In this document: in pieces, positions 44,771 to 58,680 of the stretch
How the letters are laid out: every line of letters starts with the position of its first letter
Position numbering within the stretch: the first letter of the stretch is position 1
Assembly: GCA_009741485.1 (NCBI GenBank)
Contig: CM019230.1
Location: 7,003,758 to 7,067,757 of the forward strand
From: Malurus cyaneus samueli
Lineage: Eukaryota > Chordata > Aves > Passeriformes > Maluridae
Length of the DNA: 64,000 bases
Direction of reading: 5' to 3'
The notes under the pieces: generated by a model
What the model was told of the DNA's origin: nothing
Databases searched by the model: none
What the model saw: the letters and a program-made list of their open reading frames with translations, nothing else
Position numbers and translations under genes: made by a program

Positions 44771-45189
44771 CATCCCCGGGGAGATGGGGGCTTGGCAGAG
44801 AGCACGGCTGGGCTGTCAGAGCAGGCACTTGCCCTGTGCATCGTTATCACCCCCACATCTCTGCTGGAACCCCTTCTCTCCACAGGCACCCCAGTATCTG
44901 CAGGTAACACCCCTGCAGACACCCCAACCCTCTAAATCCTTCCTCTCATCACCCCAAATCTTCTGATCTCAAAGTGAACAGGGAGGATTTCATGGAGCAG
45001 GGAACAGCCACTGTCTCACTGCCCCCCTACTCAGCCATCACCACCAAGATTATTTTAAAATCAGGTTCCCAAAGCTGCCAGTACCATTTCCAGGATCTGC
45101 TTCCTGCCTTTTGCACCCTCTTGTCACCTCCCGACCTAGTGCGGATGTCACCCAGTGCCCTGGCAGATGCAGGCCAAGGATTACGTTAT

Positions 45190-45670
45190 ACGTAGGCAGA
45201 TATAAAATATAGAAAAATATATTAAATCCTGAGTATAATCATAATTTGCTGGCTGCAGAGCCCCGAGTGGTGCACAGCTCTTGGCAGACAGATGGGGCAT
45301 GGGCTTTCCTAAGTTTAAAATAAATCAATTTACCTGCTCGTGAACTGCTGGGATTTTTGTCCAGCCAGTCCTCTAGCAAGAAAACAATGAAAATAAGTGA
45401 AAGTATTTGTGGTTATTTACTTAAATGTCTAAAGAAAGTAAATGAAAACCACGCTATTGCTTAGGAAAGTATCCTCAAACCAAATCCCTCTGCTATATAA
45501 ATATAAACCATAGCAATGTGGCAGGGCCCGACGATTATTTTATTTCAGGATCTGTTTGGAACATCAGCCTCAAAACAGCAGTGTTTGCAGGGCAGTTTTC
45601 TGAAGCTTTCTCTTAAAGCAAGTATATTTGTCAGTTAAAGAAAAGGATTTTTAATAAACAGCAGTAGAAG
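45190..45670. promoter_or_regulatory. long AT-rich candidate conserved non-coding element
   Basis: About 480 bp of non-repetitive AT-rich sequence in a GC-rich neighbourhood. Words include TAATCATAATTTGC, CTATATAAATATAAACC, ATTGCTTAGGAAAG and ATTTATTTC-like stretches. No open frame. Resembles tissue enhancers by composition; not tested. Confidence 0.3.
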
Positions 45671-46149
45671 TCCCACCTGGTTGGGGCTGGGAACCCCCCA
45701 GCAGCAGTCTTTGGGTGATCTCTCAGTGTTTATTGTGAGATGGGGATATTCAATGGAAATGTGGCTTTTTGGTGGTTTGTTCCCCTAGGAGAGGGCGGTG
45801 AGTGCTCGTTGGTGACGGGGTGGAGTGGCCCCCCAGGCCAGCGGGGAGCAGAGGGGGTCCTGTCCCTGCCCGGTGCCACCTCTCGGGGTTTGGGTGCCCG
45901 GTTCGGGTCTGCTCCCTCCATCCAGCAGCACCCAGAGGGTTCTGAGGGTGACTGGGCTGGGCTGGGGGCTGCGGGCCATGGCCCCACCCCTGTCGTGTCC
46001 CTGGCACCATGGCAGCTCCCGGGGTACGTGTGGCTTCACAATCCTCCCTCCTCCCCAAAGGAATCCCAGCCTTTTTCTACAGGAACCCCCTCCTCCTCCT
46101 GGTCCTCTCCCCATCCTCCCTCTGCCCCCGGCTTTGTTTCTCTCTCTCA

Positions 46150-46400
46150 CGAGTGCTTGGGAGAGGAGAAACCTGGCTGTAAATTAACCAGGAGGATTTT
46201 TCAGTCTGAGATGTGCACTTTCCCCCCTTCACCCCCCCCGCAGCGCTGTTATTTCATCTCGGCTGCCAAACTCCCGGGAATTAATCCCGGCCGGCGCTGA
46301 CAGCGTTTACATTCAGCGCTGCTCAGATAAACCATATCAGCCGGCGCAGCTGAAGAGGAGCCGGGCGCGGAAGGAAGGGCTGGCTCCTGCTCAGTGTCAG
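46150..46400. promoter_or_regulatory. candidate regulatory block with GATA and TAATCCC motifs
   Basis: Contains GAATTAATCCCGGC, CAGATAAACC and ATATCAGCCGG with preserved CpGs. Non-repetitive and non-coding. Inference from motifs only. Confidence 0.25.
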
Positions 46401-46883
46401 CCCCACTGTTCTGCAGGATATTTTCCTGCTTTTTCTCTTCTCCCTGCGGGCTTTGCTCCGAGCAAGGAGCCGCCAAAACCCCCGCCCTGCTGAGGGGTGG
46501 CTGTGGTGGGGTTCATCCAGCCAAGCCTGGAGCTTCTGGCTCTTATCCTGGTGCAGATAATGGAAAAGAAGAAGGGATGTGTCCTTCAAGCTGGTGGGAA
46601 TCTGCAGACTGTCTCCCAAGGTTCCTGCACCCATGGGAGCCTTTCTTACCGCCAGCTCCCGTGGGATGGGGTTTAACAGGAATTTCAGTAGCCACGATAA
46701 AAACTGCAGCGCAGTTATTGCATGTTCCCTGTTTCAGTCTCCCCCTTTCAGCTGTGTTTCTCTGTCCCTCGCAGCGACCCCCTGGCTCTGCCCTCAGCTG
46801 TCACCGGGTGCCAGCAGGGTATGGACACATGGTGCACGTGTGTCACCTCTGATCCCCTACCAGGGATGCTGGAGCCTTCATTC

Positions 46884-47205
46884 CCCCATCATTCCCCCAT
46901 CATTCCCCACATTCCCCCATCATTCCCCACATTCCCCCATCATTCCCCACATTCCCCATCATTCCCCCACATTCCCCCATCATTCCCCCACATTCCCCCA
47001 TCATTCCCCACATTCCCCATCATTCCCCCTCATTCCCCACCATTCCCCCATCATTCCCCATCATTCCCCACCATTCCCCATCATTCCCATATTCCCCATC
47101 ATTCCCCATCATTCCCCATCATCCCACATCATTTCCCCATCATTCCCCCTTCATTCCCCCATCATTTCCCATCATTCCCACATCATTTCCCCATCATTCC
47201 CCCAG
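46884..47205. repeat. CATTCCCCAT minisatellite
   Basis: About 30 copies of a 10-12 bp unit (CATTCCCCAT, ATTCCCCCATC). Gives a 230-residue Ser/Pro/His/Ile open frame that is purely repeat-derived. Confidence 0.95.
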
Positions 47206-49234
47206 CTTGTGGCAGGCACTGGACAGGAGCACCAGACCCTGTGGTCAGTGGTGTGGATGGAGGCGCTTTCCCGGAGCTAGAGCATGGAAAGTGGACTAAG
47301 AGCCACCCTGTAGCATGCCCCAGCTACCAAATTCCCCCTTCCCTCCATCTCCCAGCCCATAAAACATCACTGGGGACACTGAGGTGGTTTCTCAGAGCTG
47401 GGTGAGAAGGTGTGTGAAGGTTCCCTTGGGTGAAGGGTGTCTCCTGGTGAGCAGCACCCCCAAGGTGGGACATTTGGGAACAAGGTGGGTTTAGCACTCC
47501 ATGAGCCCAGGGCAGCCAGAGGGTGTGAGCCCATTGCCCCAGCCCCTGGGCCAGTTTTCCAGCGTGGTGTGAGCCTCAGCCTCCCACCCTGTCTCCCTTT
47601 CCACCAGCACTTGCAGAGCACTGGCGTGGCCGTGGGGTCCAGGTCACGGCGTGATCGTCACAGCCACCCTGACGTGACAGGATCTGGGGGTAAATATTAG
47701 TACGAAGTGAAGGGCTGTGTACATATTTTCTCCCTGCAAGGTAATGCTGAAATTCCCTGCTCCTTTTTCAACAAGCTGCTGGAAAAAAACAGCCCCATTT
47801 TAGCACCCTCTGGCCACTGCTGGCCCTGGCTACTGTCAGCTCATCGTGCAAAGATCTGGGAGCTTTGGGTCCCCACTGCAGCTTCTCCACTCCAGAGCTG
47901 AGTCCCTTTGCTCGTGGTTTCCCAGCTGATGTTTCCCATCTGGAGCAGAGCTCCAGGCTTTGCTGACTGGTCACTTCCTTCTGGAAGTGTGTCCAGGATG
48001 TGGCAGAGACTCCAAGGATGGCTTGTTAATCACATTAACAGCACCAAGTGGTTTTTTACCCCACAAGAAAAGACACAGCAGGAGAAGACAGATTGAACCA
48101 GGCAGTTATTCCCCTCCCCATACCAGCAGGCCTCTGGATTCCTTTTTTGTGGCCATGGCTGGTTGGGCTTGGTTTGGTGAAGCTGTAGGGAAAGAAAAAG
48201 GTTCCCCTTGCTTGGCCACCCTTGTCATTGTGGCCTGGGGACTCCAGAGCAGCTCAAGTACTTGACCATGCAAAAACAACACCACTCAACTGCTGCTTTT
48301 TCCAGCATGCAGGGCAGGAGAACATCATTGCTGCCCTCAGCCCAACAGGAGAGAAGTCAGCCCCAGACTCCCCAAGACCCTGAGCAGCCTCCAAGGCACC
48401 AATTTCTGCCCTCCTCCCTCTCACAACTGTGTAACACCCCCATTCTCAATCCTAAACTGAGATTACTCCCTTTAAAATTACTTGTGGCCCCCAAAAGACC
48501 GTTCTGTACTTGGAGTAAAGAGGAGTACAATAAACAGGATTGCTTGGATTTGTTTTCCAAGCCTCGTATCCCACGGAAACGGGGCTTATGGGGCCATAGC
48601 ATGAGTTTGTCTGTTTGTCCATCCATCTTCTGCCAACAGCTTTGAAAAGGTTGGCCAGTGTCAACTGAATTTGAGAGGGCCTGTTTTGCAAACAAGGGAA
48701 CTGGAACACCCAGGGGGGGAAACCACAAAGTGACCCAGCCCTGCTGGGACCTGTCCCACTGCAATGTGATCCAGCCTCGGCGAGAGGCACAGGAGGAGCC
48801 GCCAGGGACTCAGGCGTGGAAAACTGGGCTTCTGCTGCTCAGGGAGTTGTTTGTTATTTTTACAGGCTGGGAACAATCTCTCAGTCCTTGGTGGTCATGG
48901 TTGCTGCTTGCTGTGGCCATCAGCAGGCATTTTGGGCTGGCAAAGGCACGGGAAGAGCTCCTGGTCCAGGGAGAGCCCGTGGAGGTTTGCACAATGTACC
49001 TGGAAGCCGAGAGAAGGAGGAGGAGCAAATCTTTCCCTGCCCACCTAGGATGCCTCAGCCACCTCCACCACCCTTGGTGGGCACATCCCTTCCCCTTGCT
49101 GCTGCTTTCCAGCCAAAAATCTCCCTTAGAGTAAGCAGGAACCCCCAGACCCATCCAGCCATGGGACAGACCCCCGACACCCCCTCACCTTGCATCACCC
49201 CCCCCCTCAGAAAGAAACCAAGCAGAGCTGGAGG

Positions 49235-49640
49235 GGTTTTGATTGATTTATCCACTGAAGATACAAGTTTGGGTTTAATAACACCATTTTGTCCGGTTAC
49301 AAACATACTAAAAACCTACAAAAAAGAAAAAAAACGAGTTACACCCAGATACACGGAACGCAGGTATAAAACCAGCACGGAAGCGCCGAGGAACACGAAC
49401 ATGAACAGGATCCGCAGCAGGAACAGGAAAGACACAGGAGTTACATCAGACCACGCCAGCTCACGCCTGTGGGTCACGCTGGGACTGGTTCAGACATACT
49501 AACGATTAGAGACAACTTCAGCCACGGAAAATAATCAGCGCCGCAGCCTGGCGAAGAGGTCGGACCCAGGCGGGTGGTTTTGTCCCTCCCTTCCCCTAAG
49601 CCGGTCCGAGGTCACGGGTTTCCCTTTTATCCCTCTGTCT
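49235..49640. other. unassigned AT/CpG-mixed block, possible minus-strand 3' UTR
   Basis: About 400 bp of unique sequence with retained CpGs and no open frame of note. On the minus strand it ends with ATTAAA (TTTAAT at 49274-49279) preceded by a T-rich tract, so it could be the last exon of a minus-strand transcript such as an extended CYGB 3' UTR or a long non-coding RNA. A TATAAAA (49361-49367) is also present on the plus strand. Confidence 0.25.
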
Positions 49641-51956
49641 GGCATCGATGGTGCTGGCCCCGAGCAGCCCTTGCTCCCACATCCCCGCACCAGGGCAGCT
49701 TCCCCAGGGGCAGGGAAGGCTGAGCTCTGGAGCCAAAGTCCGGCCAGGTGATATCTGAATCTCTGGGCACCCCCCAGAGTGGGGGGAGATGCTGTGACCC
49801 CTTTCCTGGGACAGAGTGGCAGAGATGCGAGAGGACACCCCAGGGAGAGCTCATGCCCAGCTGCCTTGGGGATTTGTCACCCCCCAAGACAAGATGAGCT
49901 GGTGGCACAGGGCCTGTAAGGGTTCTGGTGGTGCTGGGGGGTGTCTCTAACTGGGTGCCTGCAGAGCTAAACCTGCCGTGGATGTTGGCCACAGCAGGGG
50001 GAGACAGGATGGGTGGGACCTGTGCCCCATCCCAACGCACTTCTTCCCATTCCCTCCAATGCTCAGCTCCCTCTGAACAAAGGTTGAGCTTTATTAAAGG
50101 ACAAGAGTTGGTTGATGTGAGCGGGTGTTGCCACAAAAAGCCAGGACGAGGTGCTCCGGGGGGATCCTGCCCCAGAGACACCCCAATCATCCCTCACTCA
50201 GCGTTTATCTGCCTCTGCCAGGGGACACAAAGGCTTTCCACCCAGATAACAGCTCCAAGCCCAGCCCTGATGACAATGCCAAGGTGCTGGCAGGGCCTGG
50301 GGGACACAGGGGTCTTCCACAGGACAGGAGAGAGACCAGCCAGACTCCAACACGTGTTGGCATCATGTCCTGAGCCCCAGCTTCTTGCCCATGAATTTTG
50401 GAGAAAAGACTTTGCAAGCTGGTCCCAACCCACCACCACCAAGGAGAGCAGAGGTCAGCCCGAAGTGCCCTTAGCTCAGGGAGTGAAAGGTCGAGCTCCA
50501 GAGAGCAAGACCTGAAGAAAACATGGGTCGAGGGGCTGTGATGGGATCAGGGGGGAGCAGTGAGCTGGCAGTGACAGGGAATGGCTGTGCACGGGTGTGT
50601 GTGCCAGAGAGCCACGCGCAGAGCCAGGACACGGCCCCCGTTCTGCTCTTCCACCTGGCCTTTATCAGCCCTGTCACTCTGGAACGGTACTTTTTCCTCA
50701 TTCTGTTGATTTTCATCTCTCCCCAGATGAGAATGTTCCTGGGTTTGAGCAATGCCTCCTCTGCTGAGGGCGGCAAAGAGGGGGCGTTTGCTTTATCTCC
50801 ATCTCCTCCCCTGCCGAGCTCTGCCCCGGCCGCCCTCCTGCTTCATGCTACTTCCTACGAAGCTGATAAAAATAAACATGTTTTTGTTTGCATCTCTGGG
50901 ACTGGCCCGCAATTTGGCTGATGGGGGGTGGAGGGTGCTCCTCAAGGGACAGCAGCTGCACACATCTGGATCTGCTTTAGGAAAATGTGCCTGGAAAAAA
51001 AAAAACCCCAAGCCCAGCACACGCATGCGTGGGTGCACGAGGCTGTGGGTCAGCTCGTTCTAGGGATGTAAAAAGAGAAAGGATAAACCAAGAATCGTTA
51101 AAAGGGGAGGTGGGGGGACCTAGCTGCTGCTCCCCAAAAGCCAAGACACAAGCATAGGTCAGGTATGAACACAAGAGAATTTCCAGATGCTCCCAAGTGA
51201 CATCTCTGCAGACTGGGCACCGGGATGGGAGGGGGAAGGGTTTGCACTGCAAAAATAAAATTCCCACCTGGAGATTATTAACCTCAGAGGTCAATGTGCA
51301 AATTTTGTCTAAAGATGAAACGTCCCTGTACGGAAACACCCCTGGCCCAGCACCATCAGAGCACAGGGAGTACGTGAACTCCTCAGAAATATGTGCTGCT
51401 GGCCTCGAGGCCTTGGCAGGAGACAGCGGAGCCGTGCTCCTCAGAGTCCCGTGATGTGCACACACACAAACATCATCTAACAGTCTTGATCCAAGAGATC
51501 CCTCTCCAGCCCTGCACTGGAGGGGAGTCAATGGCTGAACAGGTTTTCCCCAGCCATCCCCACCCCAGGCAGCAGCAGCTGCCCTTTGAGGGATGGAGCC
51601 ACTGACACACGAGGGATGAGCAGCCCCTGTGACAGTCCAGTGGCAGCTGGGGACAGCACTGTTGGCCCCTTCCCCAGGGCAGGCTGGTGGGCTGAATTTT
51701 GGGGGTGCTGACTTGAAATGAGAGCCCACCCCATGAGCAAAGCAGCATCACTTGTCACCCTGTGCCTGTCCCTTCCTTCACAGCCCCCTGGATCCTGCCA
51801 TGCCCAGGACAGCCCTGCCCTGAGCTGTTTTTGTCACCCAGCTCTCCACGGATGCCCAGGACATGCCATTGCTCCTCTCCATCAGTTTTAACGTGGGATG
51901 TAGGAAGGAAAGAACTGCAAGGCCAGAGTGGCTGTAGTGACATTGTTGGGGTCCTG

Positions 51957-52019
51957 GGGCTATTTTGGGGTTAACCCTCCCTCTGGGGCTATTTTGGGAT
52001 TAACCCTCCCTCTGGGGCT
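51957..52019. repeat. two tandem copies of a 29-bp unit
   Basis: GGGGCTATTTTGGGNTTAACC is repeated with its CCTCCCT tail, one substitution between the copies. Confidence 0.85.
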
Positions 52020-53192
52020 CTACAGGAAGGTGAGGGAGTGCTGGGAAATGCAGCCAAGAGGTTTAGACCCCTCTCCAAATCTGCTTTGCCCAGAGCCAGG
52101 GCAGGGGTGATGGCACTCGTGGCTCCTCTGACAGAGCCCTCCAAGGAGGGGTGTGCTCACCCAGACACTCCTGCCCTGCTGCTTTGAGCTGCAGTCCTGG
52201 GGTCACTTCCCAGCTGTGGGCTGTGCCAACATCTCGGCACCAAGGAACGGGCAGGACTGAGGTCAGGGGCATTGCCCCTCAGATCTTGAGTAGAAACCTG
52301 CTGTCACAACGGGAAGGGGGCAAAAACCCACTGAGAGATTTTGTGGGAGCAGGAACGTGGTGGTGGCTGTCACCCCTCAGCAGGGACAGGGGTTTGGGTC
52401 AAAGCAGATCCTTGGCACGGAAGCAAAACACCAAAAGCAGGACTAAACCCTGCTCCTGGGGATGACTGAAAGCACAGGTAAGCAAAGCAGGAGTTTGTCT
52501 GTCTGCTCTGGAGGAGGGTGGTCAGCACAGCAGAGTGACTGCTGTCCCCAGCAGCAGTGTCCCCATGGTGGGGGGATGTCCCCAAGCTGGACGTGGGGAT
52601 CCCAGCTGGAACTGTGGGCTTGTTGCCTGTCCAGCTGGCATCCAGGAGAGGAGCTGGTCTCTCTCAGGAAGCTGCCAGCTCTCCAGGACTGCAGTGGAGC
52701 GAGGCCAGAGGAAATCTCAGAAGGGAACCCTCCTCCCACTTCAACAGATAACATTGCCCTTAATGCTAGAGCTCTAAAAATAGCAGAGGCCTTTAGGGAA
52801 ATATTGGGTGGCAAGGATTCCAAAGCTTCCCAGCACATCTGACATTTCATCCTCAGTGCTTTGCCAATCAGTTCCCAGAAATCCCATAAATCCAACCACA
52901 TGAGGGCAGGAGGCAACGAGGCTGCTCTTCCTCTCTTTTTTGTAATTGCAGGGGAAACTGAGGCACAGACCAGGCAGGCTCACCTGGAGGGAGGTTCAGG
53001 AGGGAGGGATGGGTGCTTTGAACCCTGCAGCCACGTTTTGGGGGGTGTGGGAGAAGCCTTTGTCAGGCACAGGCAGGAGCACCGCTGTCCCCAGGGAGGA
53101 CACAGCTCCTGCGTGGGCTGATTTCTACCAGGCACTTTATCTGGAGGAACCCAGTTTCACCAAGAGGGCAGGAATATATTCTATACAAGGTG

Positions 53193-53198
53193 TTTATT
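53193..53198 (-). terminator. CYGB: poly(A) signal AATAAA, probable CYGB
   Basis: TTTATT on the plus strand, 914 bp after the CYGB stop codon. The minus-strand segment 54111-53199 would be the 3' UTR. Another minus-strand AATAAA lies at 50095-50090. Confidence 0.6.
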
Positions 53199-54111
53199 AA
53201 TTTTAACAGAGAAGGGACCTTTTCTCACGCCCAGAAATCCCTCCTGATAGCGTCCATGCCTTTTTTCCCCCCTCCTGATCACAGCCTGAGCCCCCTTCTC
53301 AGCGAGAGGGCAGAGTTGGACAGACAGACCTATGCACACCAGCTCCCAGGGCAGTGTGCCACCCGAGCCCATCCTCAGGGAGCTGAGGGGCAGTGGGTGG
53401 ACTCCCCAGCTCCCTACAAATGGCACAGGGATCCCACCTACACGCCACGCTCTGAGCCACGAGGGGAGGCAGCCCAAAGGCATCCCCTCCTTCCTTCTCT
53501 CTCGCGCCGTGGGAGCACTTCTCTCCCACCCCAGGAGGGTTTGCAGCAGCCAGCCAAGGACAGGGACTGTGGGGGACAGGGCAGGTGAGTGACTCTGGCT
53601 GTCAGCCCTGCCAGGTGATACAGAAAGTGCAAAGCAAAGCGTTCTCGGTGCCAGCTGGGGGTCTCCGTACGTGCCCCCAAAAGCCAGGTTTGCCCAGGGG
53701 CTCCGAAGGGGAAATGAGGGTTGTGCTGTTCGTCAGTGAACAGGGCAGCAGCACTGTGCAAGGGGCTTTGAGATGGTGCAGGGAAGGTGCAGGCTTTGGG
53801 AGGTGGTGATGGACGGGCCAGGACAGGAAAATGGAGCCAACAACCAACGCTCTCCCCTCGCCCTCTGCATCCCCTTCCAGCGTCCCCTGCGACTGCTTCA
53901 CCCCAACCCACCCACACCCTTCATGGTTCTGTGGCTTTTTGGCTTATTTAGTTTGTTTTTAAAACCCCGTGGAGATCAAATTGTGACTTGGCAGCTGACA
54001 GAGCCGGCCCTACCGGGCTCCCCAAACCGAGCAAAGATCTTGAGAAGAGACCAGAGTGAAGTCCTGGGGTGAGCAAAGCCCTCCCTGCCCCTCTGGTGGC
54101 CCCCTGGGTGC
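53199..54111 (-). other. CYGB: probable CYGB 3' UTR
   Basis: Sequence between the CYGB stop and the first AATAAA on the minus strand. No coding potential recognised. Confidence 0.55.
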
Positions 54112-55229
<1,118 letters not shown>

Positions 55230-58200
55230 TCAGGAGGGGAGAGCAGGCTGAGGGGTTAAAGCAAAGCACGGGGGGATGGAGGCGCTGGAAGGCTCCCCCT
55301 GCGTCTCACGCAGCCAGGGCTGGTTTTCCTTTCCAATTCCCCAGGAGCTGCAGCATTCAGCTGTCTGAAAAGCAGCAGGTTGATGCCTTTCTCCCTGCCC
55401 CCATCTGCTGCAAGGGCATCACAGCTGGATATTCATCTACAAAGCACAGGCGAGACAGAGCTCTGGATGCCCAGAGATGCCACCCAGGCGCGCCAGATGC
55501 TGGATGTGTGCCCACGTACATCAAAACATCACGTCCTGCCTCACAGAGCTGGAGATGAGCATGAAAACCTCCCTTAATGCCACCCAGCCTCTCCCTGCCC
55601 CTTTCCCTCAGTGCCACAGCAGCTTCCTGGCCCCATGGGTTTTATTTCTGCATTGCCACCCAGAACGGTCTCCCCTTGTCCAGGTTGCCCCACCTTTCAT
55701 GGATCAGCCCCACCAGTGTCTCCAGCAGCACCCAAGCCCTGAGCTGATGTCACTGCTCATCTGTGACATTTTCCCCAGCACAAGGACACCCCAAACATTC
55801 ACCAGGCCCTCTGGGAGAAGTCTAGAGACCCTCTTTTCTGCAGGATTAAACCAACCCCAATGAAATTGCTGCTGAAAGAAATGAAGTTGTGGTGGCAGCT
55901 GGTGTGATGAGGTGGAGGGGACAAGGTGACAGGGTGCAGGGCTGGAGCCACCAATGCCAACACCAATGCCACCAATGGCAGCATTGCAGCTGGGGCTGAC
56001 ACCTGAGTCACATCAACCACTCCCTTCCACCTAATTCATGCAGGAGAGAGCCACGTCAGTGTGTGCTCCCTGCTTTCACCCGGCTCCCTCCCTCCCACGG
56101 GGCTCTCCCTGGCTCCTGGCCTGCTGAAGGAAGCTCAGGAGGTGGCAGAGTGCTCCCAGGCTGTCCCCCATCCTTCCTGGCTCCAGACAGACTGCCCCCT
56201 CCCCTCCCTCACCCCCTTCCCAAGCACCATCCCAAACCACAGGAAACATGAACCCATCCCACCTCTTTCTCCAACCATCACCACACTTCTCTCCAGAACC
56301 AGGTGGGATTCTCTTCCCCACTCACCACTCCATGAATAATCACAATATTGAGTACCAGGCTCCTTTACCATTTTGTTATCCTCCTTTCCCCCCCCTCCCT
56401 TCCTTCCCCCGCTCCCTTGGCTTGTGAAAGCTTGGGGGCATTGCCAAGGAAGCGGCGTGAAGCAGCGCCTGGAGTGCACCACCGCTTCTGTTGCTTCCCC
56501 AAGGCATCTGGGATTCATCAGATGGCCCAAAATAGGTTTTGGAGGTGTGAAGAGTGTGTGGCAGAAAGGGTGGGGGAGGAAGGAAGGTGGAAGGGGGAGA
56601 CAAGGTGTTGCTTTTAAAACCCAGAGGGGACCCAAGAAAAAACTCCTCCTGTTGTTGTGCAGCCGCCTCCCCCCGGCACAGCTCCTCCTGACACATCTGG
56701 TCCCTGTTGGGAGAAATCATTGCCAGGCCTGGCTGTCTCCAGTCCTGCACCACAGAGATGCTCAGTCCTTCAGCTCAGAGCTGTCAGAGAGGTGGCTGGG
56801 GGATAGAGCTGCCCAGGGCCCCATGGATAATATCATTCCCAGGATATAAGGCTTCTGCCTTGGGCACTTACCCACAGAAGGGTTCCACTCTGGCTTAATG
56901 GGTCTGTTTTTTTCAGCTGGACTCTGCATCCCTCTGCCTCCATCCCATCCCTCCCCACCTCTACTCAAGCTGTTGCAGCTCCAGTCACCCAGCAAAGCCC
57001 TCCAGCTCTGACAGGGATCATCATTAAGGGTTTTACCATCCCTGCTGGTGGACCTTTCCCCCTAATAGGCATCCCCCAAAGCACTGGGAGCAAGGGATGT
57101 TGCTGGAAGAAGGACCTGCTGCCTCAGCTCTGAACTCCAAACCATGGGAAGCTCCCTGAAAAGCTGTATTTATCTCAGCTGAAGGGCAGGATGTTGTAAA
57201 GACATGGGAAATGAGCTGAGAACAATTCCTGGACTGAGCCAGAAAGGGAATAGCAAGGGGGGACTGAGCTCTGCATCAGCAGGAATTACAGTGTGTCCCC
57301 ACCAAGAGAAGGCCAAAAGGAGACCCTGGGACCATCAACTCCAGCCCTACCCACCTTTGGCCAGACATGCCAGGAGCAAAAACTGGTTAAACCCCCAAAA
57401 TACACCAACCTGGGTGAGAGCAGACTCATGAAGGCTCCAAATATTTTGTTCCCAACCTTTCCCTGCTTTCCAAGCCCTCAAGCTGACACCCCCATGGGAG
57501 CTGAGGGTGTAAAACCAGCAAACACTCAGCTCATGTGCTCAGTCCTGGATTTCTGTGCTGGAGAACTGAAACAGAGGACCCCAAACCCTCTTTGGTACAA
57601 AGAAACCCCTGGATGTCCAGAGACCTTCAGCCACTTCTCCTCGGAGAGCAGCAGGCGCCTGCAGCAAGAACTTCTGCCTGGAGCAAATATTTGAGCTGTC
57701 AAACCACAAAGAAGAGGGAAGGAGGCTCACTCAGTGGTAGTTGTTAATAAACAGAGAAGATTAATTTAACACAAGGTTAAAATATAACAGAGAAAGGAGA
57801 AGAAGGGGAAAAAAAAAAAAAGAAGAAATAAAATACTTCAACAATAGTGAGGTAGAAGAGGTGTCAGTTGGGGTTTTTCCATCTACAGAAAATTTTGAGA
57901 GCTCAAACCTCTCAGGGTCTGGAATTTTTTTGGATCATTATGCATGTGTGTGCGTGTGGTTTGGGCTCTTTTTCTCCATCAGAGTCATTAAAAGATGATA
58001 TTTACCATTGCATATCACACAAAATGATGATTGATAGGAACCAGATGCCTGCATACCAATCTCATTAAATTTCTTTTTAAGCGATTCCATTCTGCACCCG
58101 CTAATTTGTACCCTGCCAGCTACATCTGGACCCAGTGGACAGGATGTCAGGATTGCTTTTCCTCTCTCTTTTGCCCTTATAACAACTTTAAGGACACAGC

Positions 58201-58532
58201 CATTCCCAGTAGCAGAGCCAAAGGAAATAATTAAGGTGAAAACCCACTGCAGTTACTGGAAACCTGTTTTCTGTTAGGGAAGAGCGGTGTCTCCTCCATC
58301 TCCCCCACCTTCCTCCCTCTCCCCAGAGCATGCCCTTGTGGAGGAAATCTCCAAGCTCAGTCTGCCCTCCCCAGCTGGGAAGAGGATGCTGGGATGGTGC
58401 TCAGTCTCCCCAAGCACCTGAATCCTTGACACTTCACTTACCCTGTTTGCAAACTTGGAGGGTAAAAATGCTCATGAGCCCTCAGATCTGAGCCCCCAGC
58501 CAGCACTTGGAGACTGCTTTTTTCCTCGATTT

Positions 58533-58680
58533 CCACAGGATCATTTAGGCTGGAAGAAGCCTTTAAGATCACCAAGCCCAACTCTTAACCCAGCACCACC
58601 AAGCCCAGCACTGAAACATGTCCCCAAGTGCCACATCTCCACATCTCTCCAATCCCTCCAGGGTTGGTGACTCAACCTAC
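58533..58680 (-). mobile_element. CR1 LINE fragment
   Basis: CACAGGATCATTTAGGCTGG, AAGCCTTTAAGATCACC and CCCTCCAGGGTTGGTGACTC are a diverged reverse-complement CR1 3' end. May continue to about 58800. Confidence 0.8.

Larger units (their letters stand above)
40826..53192. other. RHBDF2-CYGB intergenic region
   Basis: No protein-coding exon recognised. Contents: a short 7-bp GTGGGCA repeat near 40973-40995, a CR1 tail, CpG patches (43320-43530, 44400-44770), AT-rich conserved-looking blocks (44000-44215, 45190-45670, 46150-46400, 49235-49640) and a minisatellite (46884-47205). A plus-strand CAG|GTAAGC at 52478 looks like a donor, but no matching exon was identified. An extended CYGB 3' UTR could reach into the right-hand part. 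Confidence 0.5.

Noticed and set aside
46579..47405. Plus-strand frames of 227-233 codons rich in Ser, Pro, His and Ile
   Set aside because: Entirely the CATTCCCCAT minisatellite.
48440..48600. Possible LTR end (AGTACAATAAACAGGATTGC)
   Set aside because: AATAAA in a short AT-rich patch, but no terminal TG…CA pair, target-site duplication or partner LTR could be shown.
56860..56930. Minus-strand GTAAGT donor near 56868 as an exon end
   Set aside because: The upstream sequence has no convincing acceptor and does not resemble cytoglobin exon 1.
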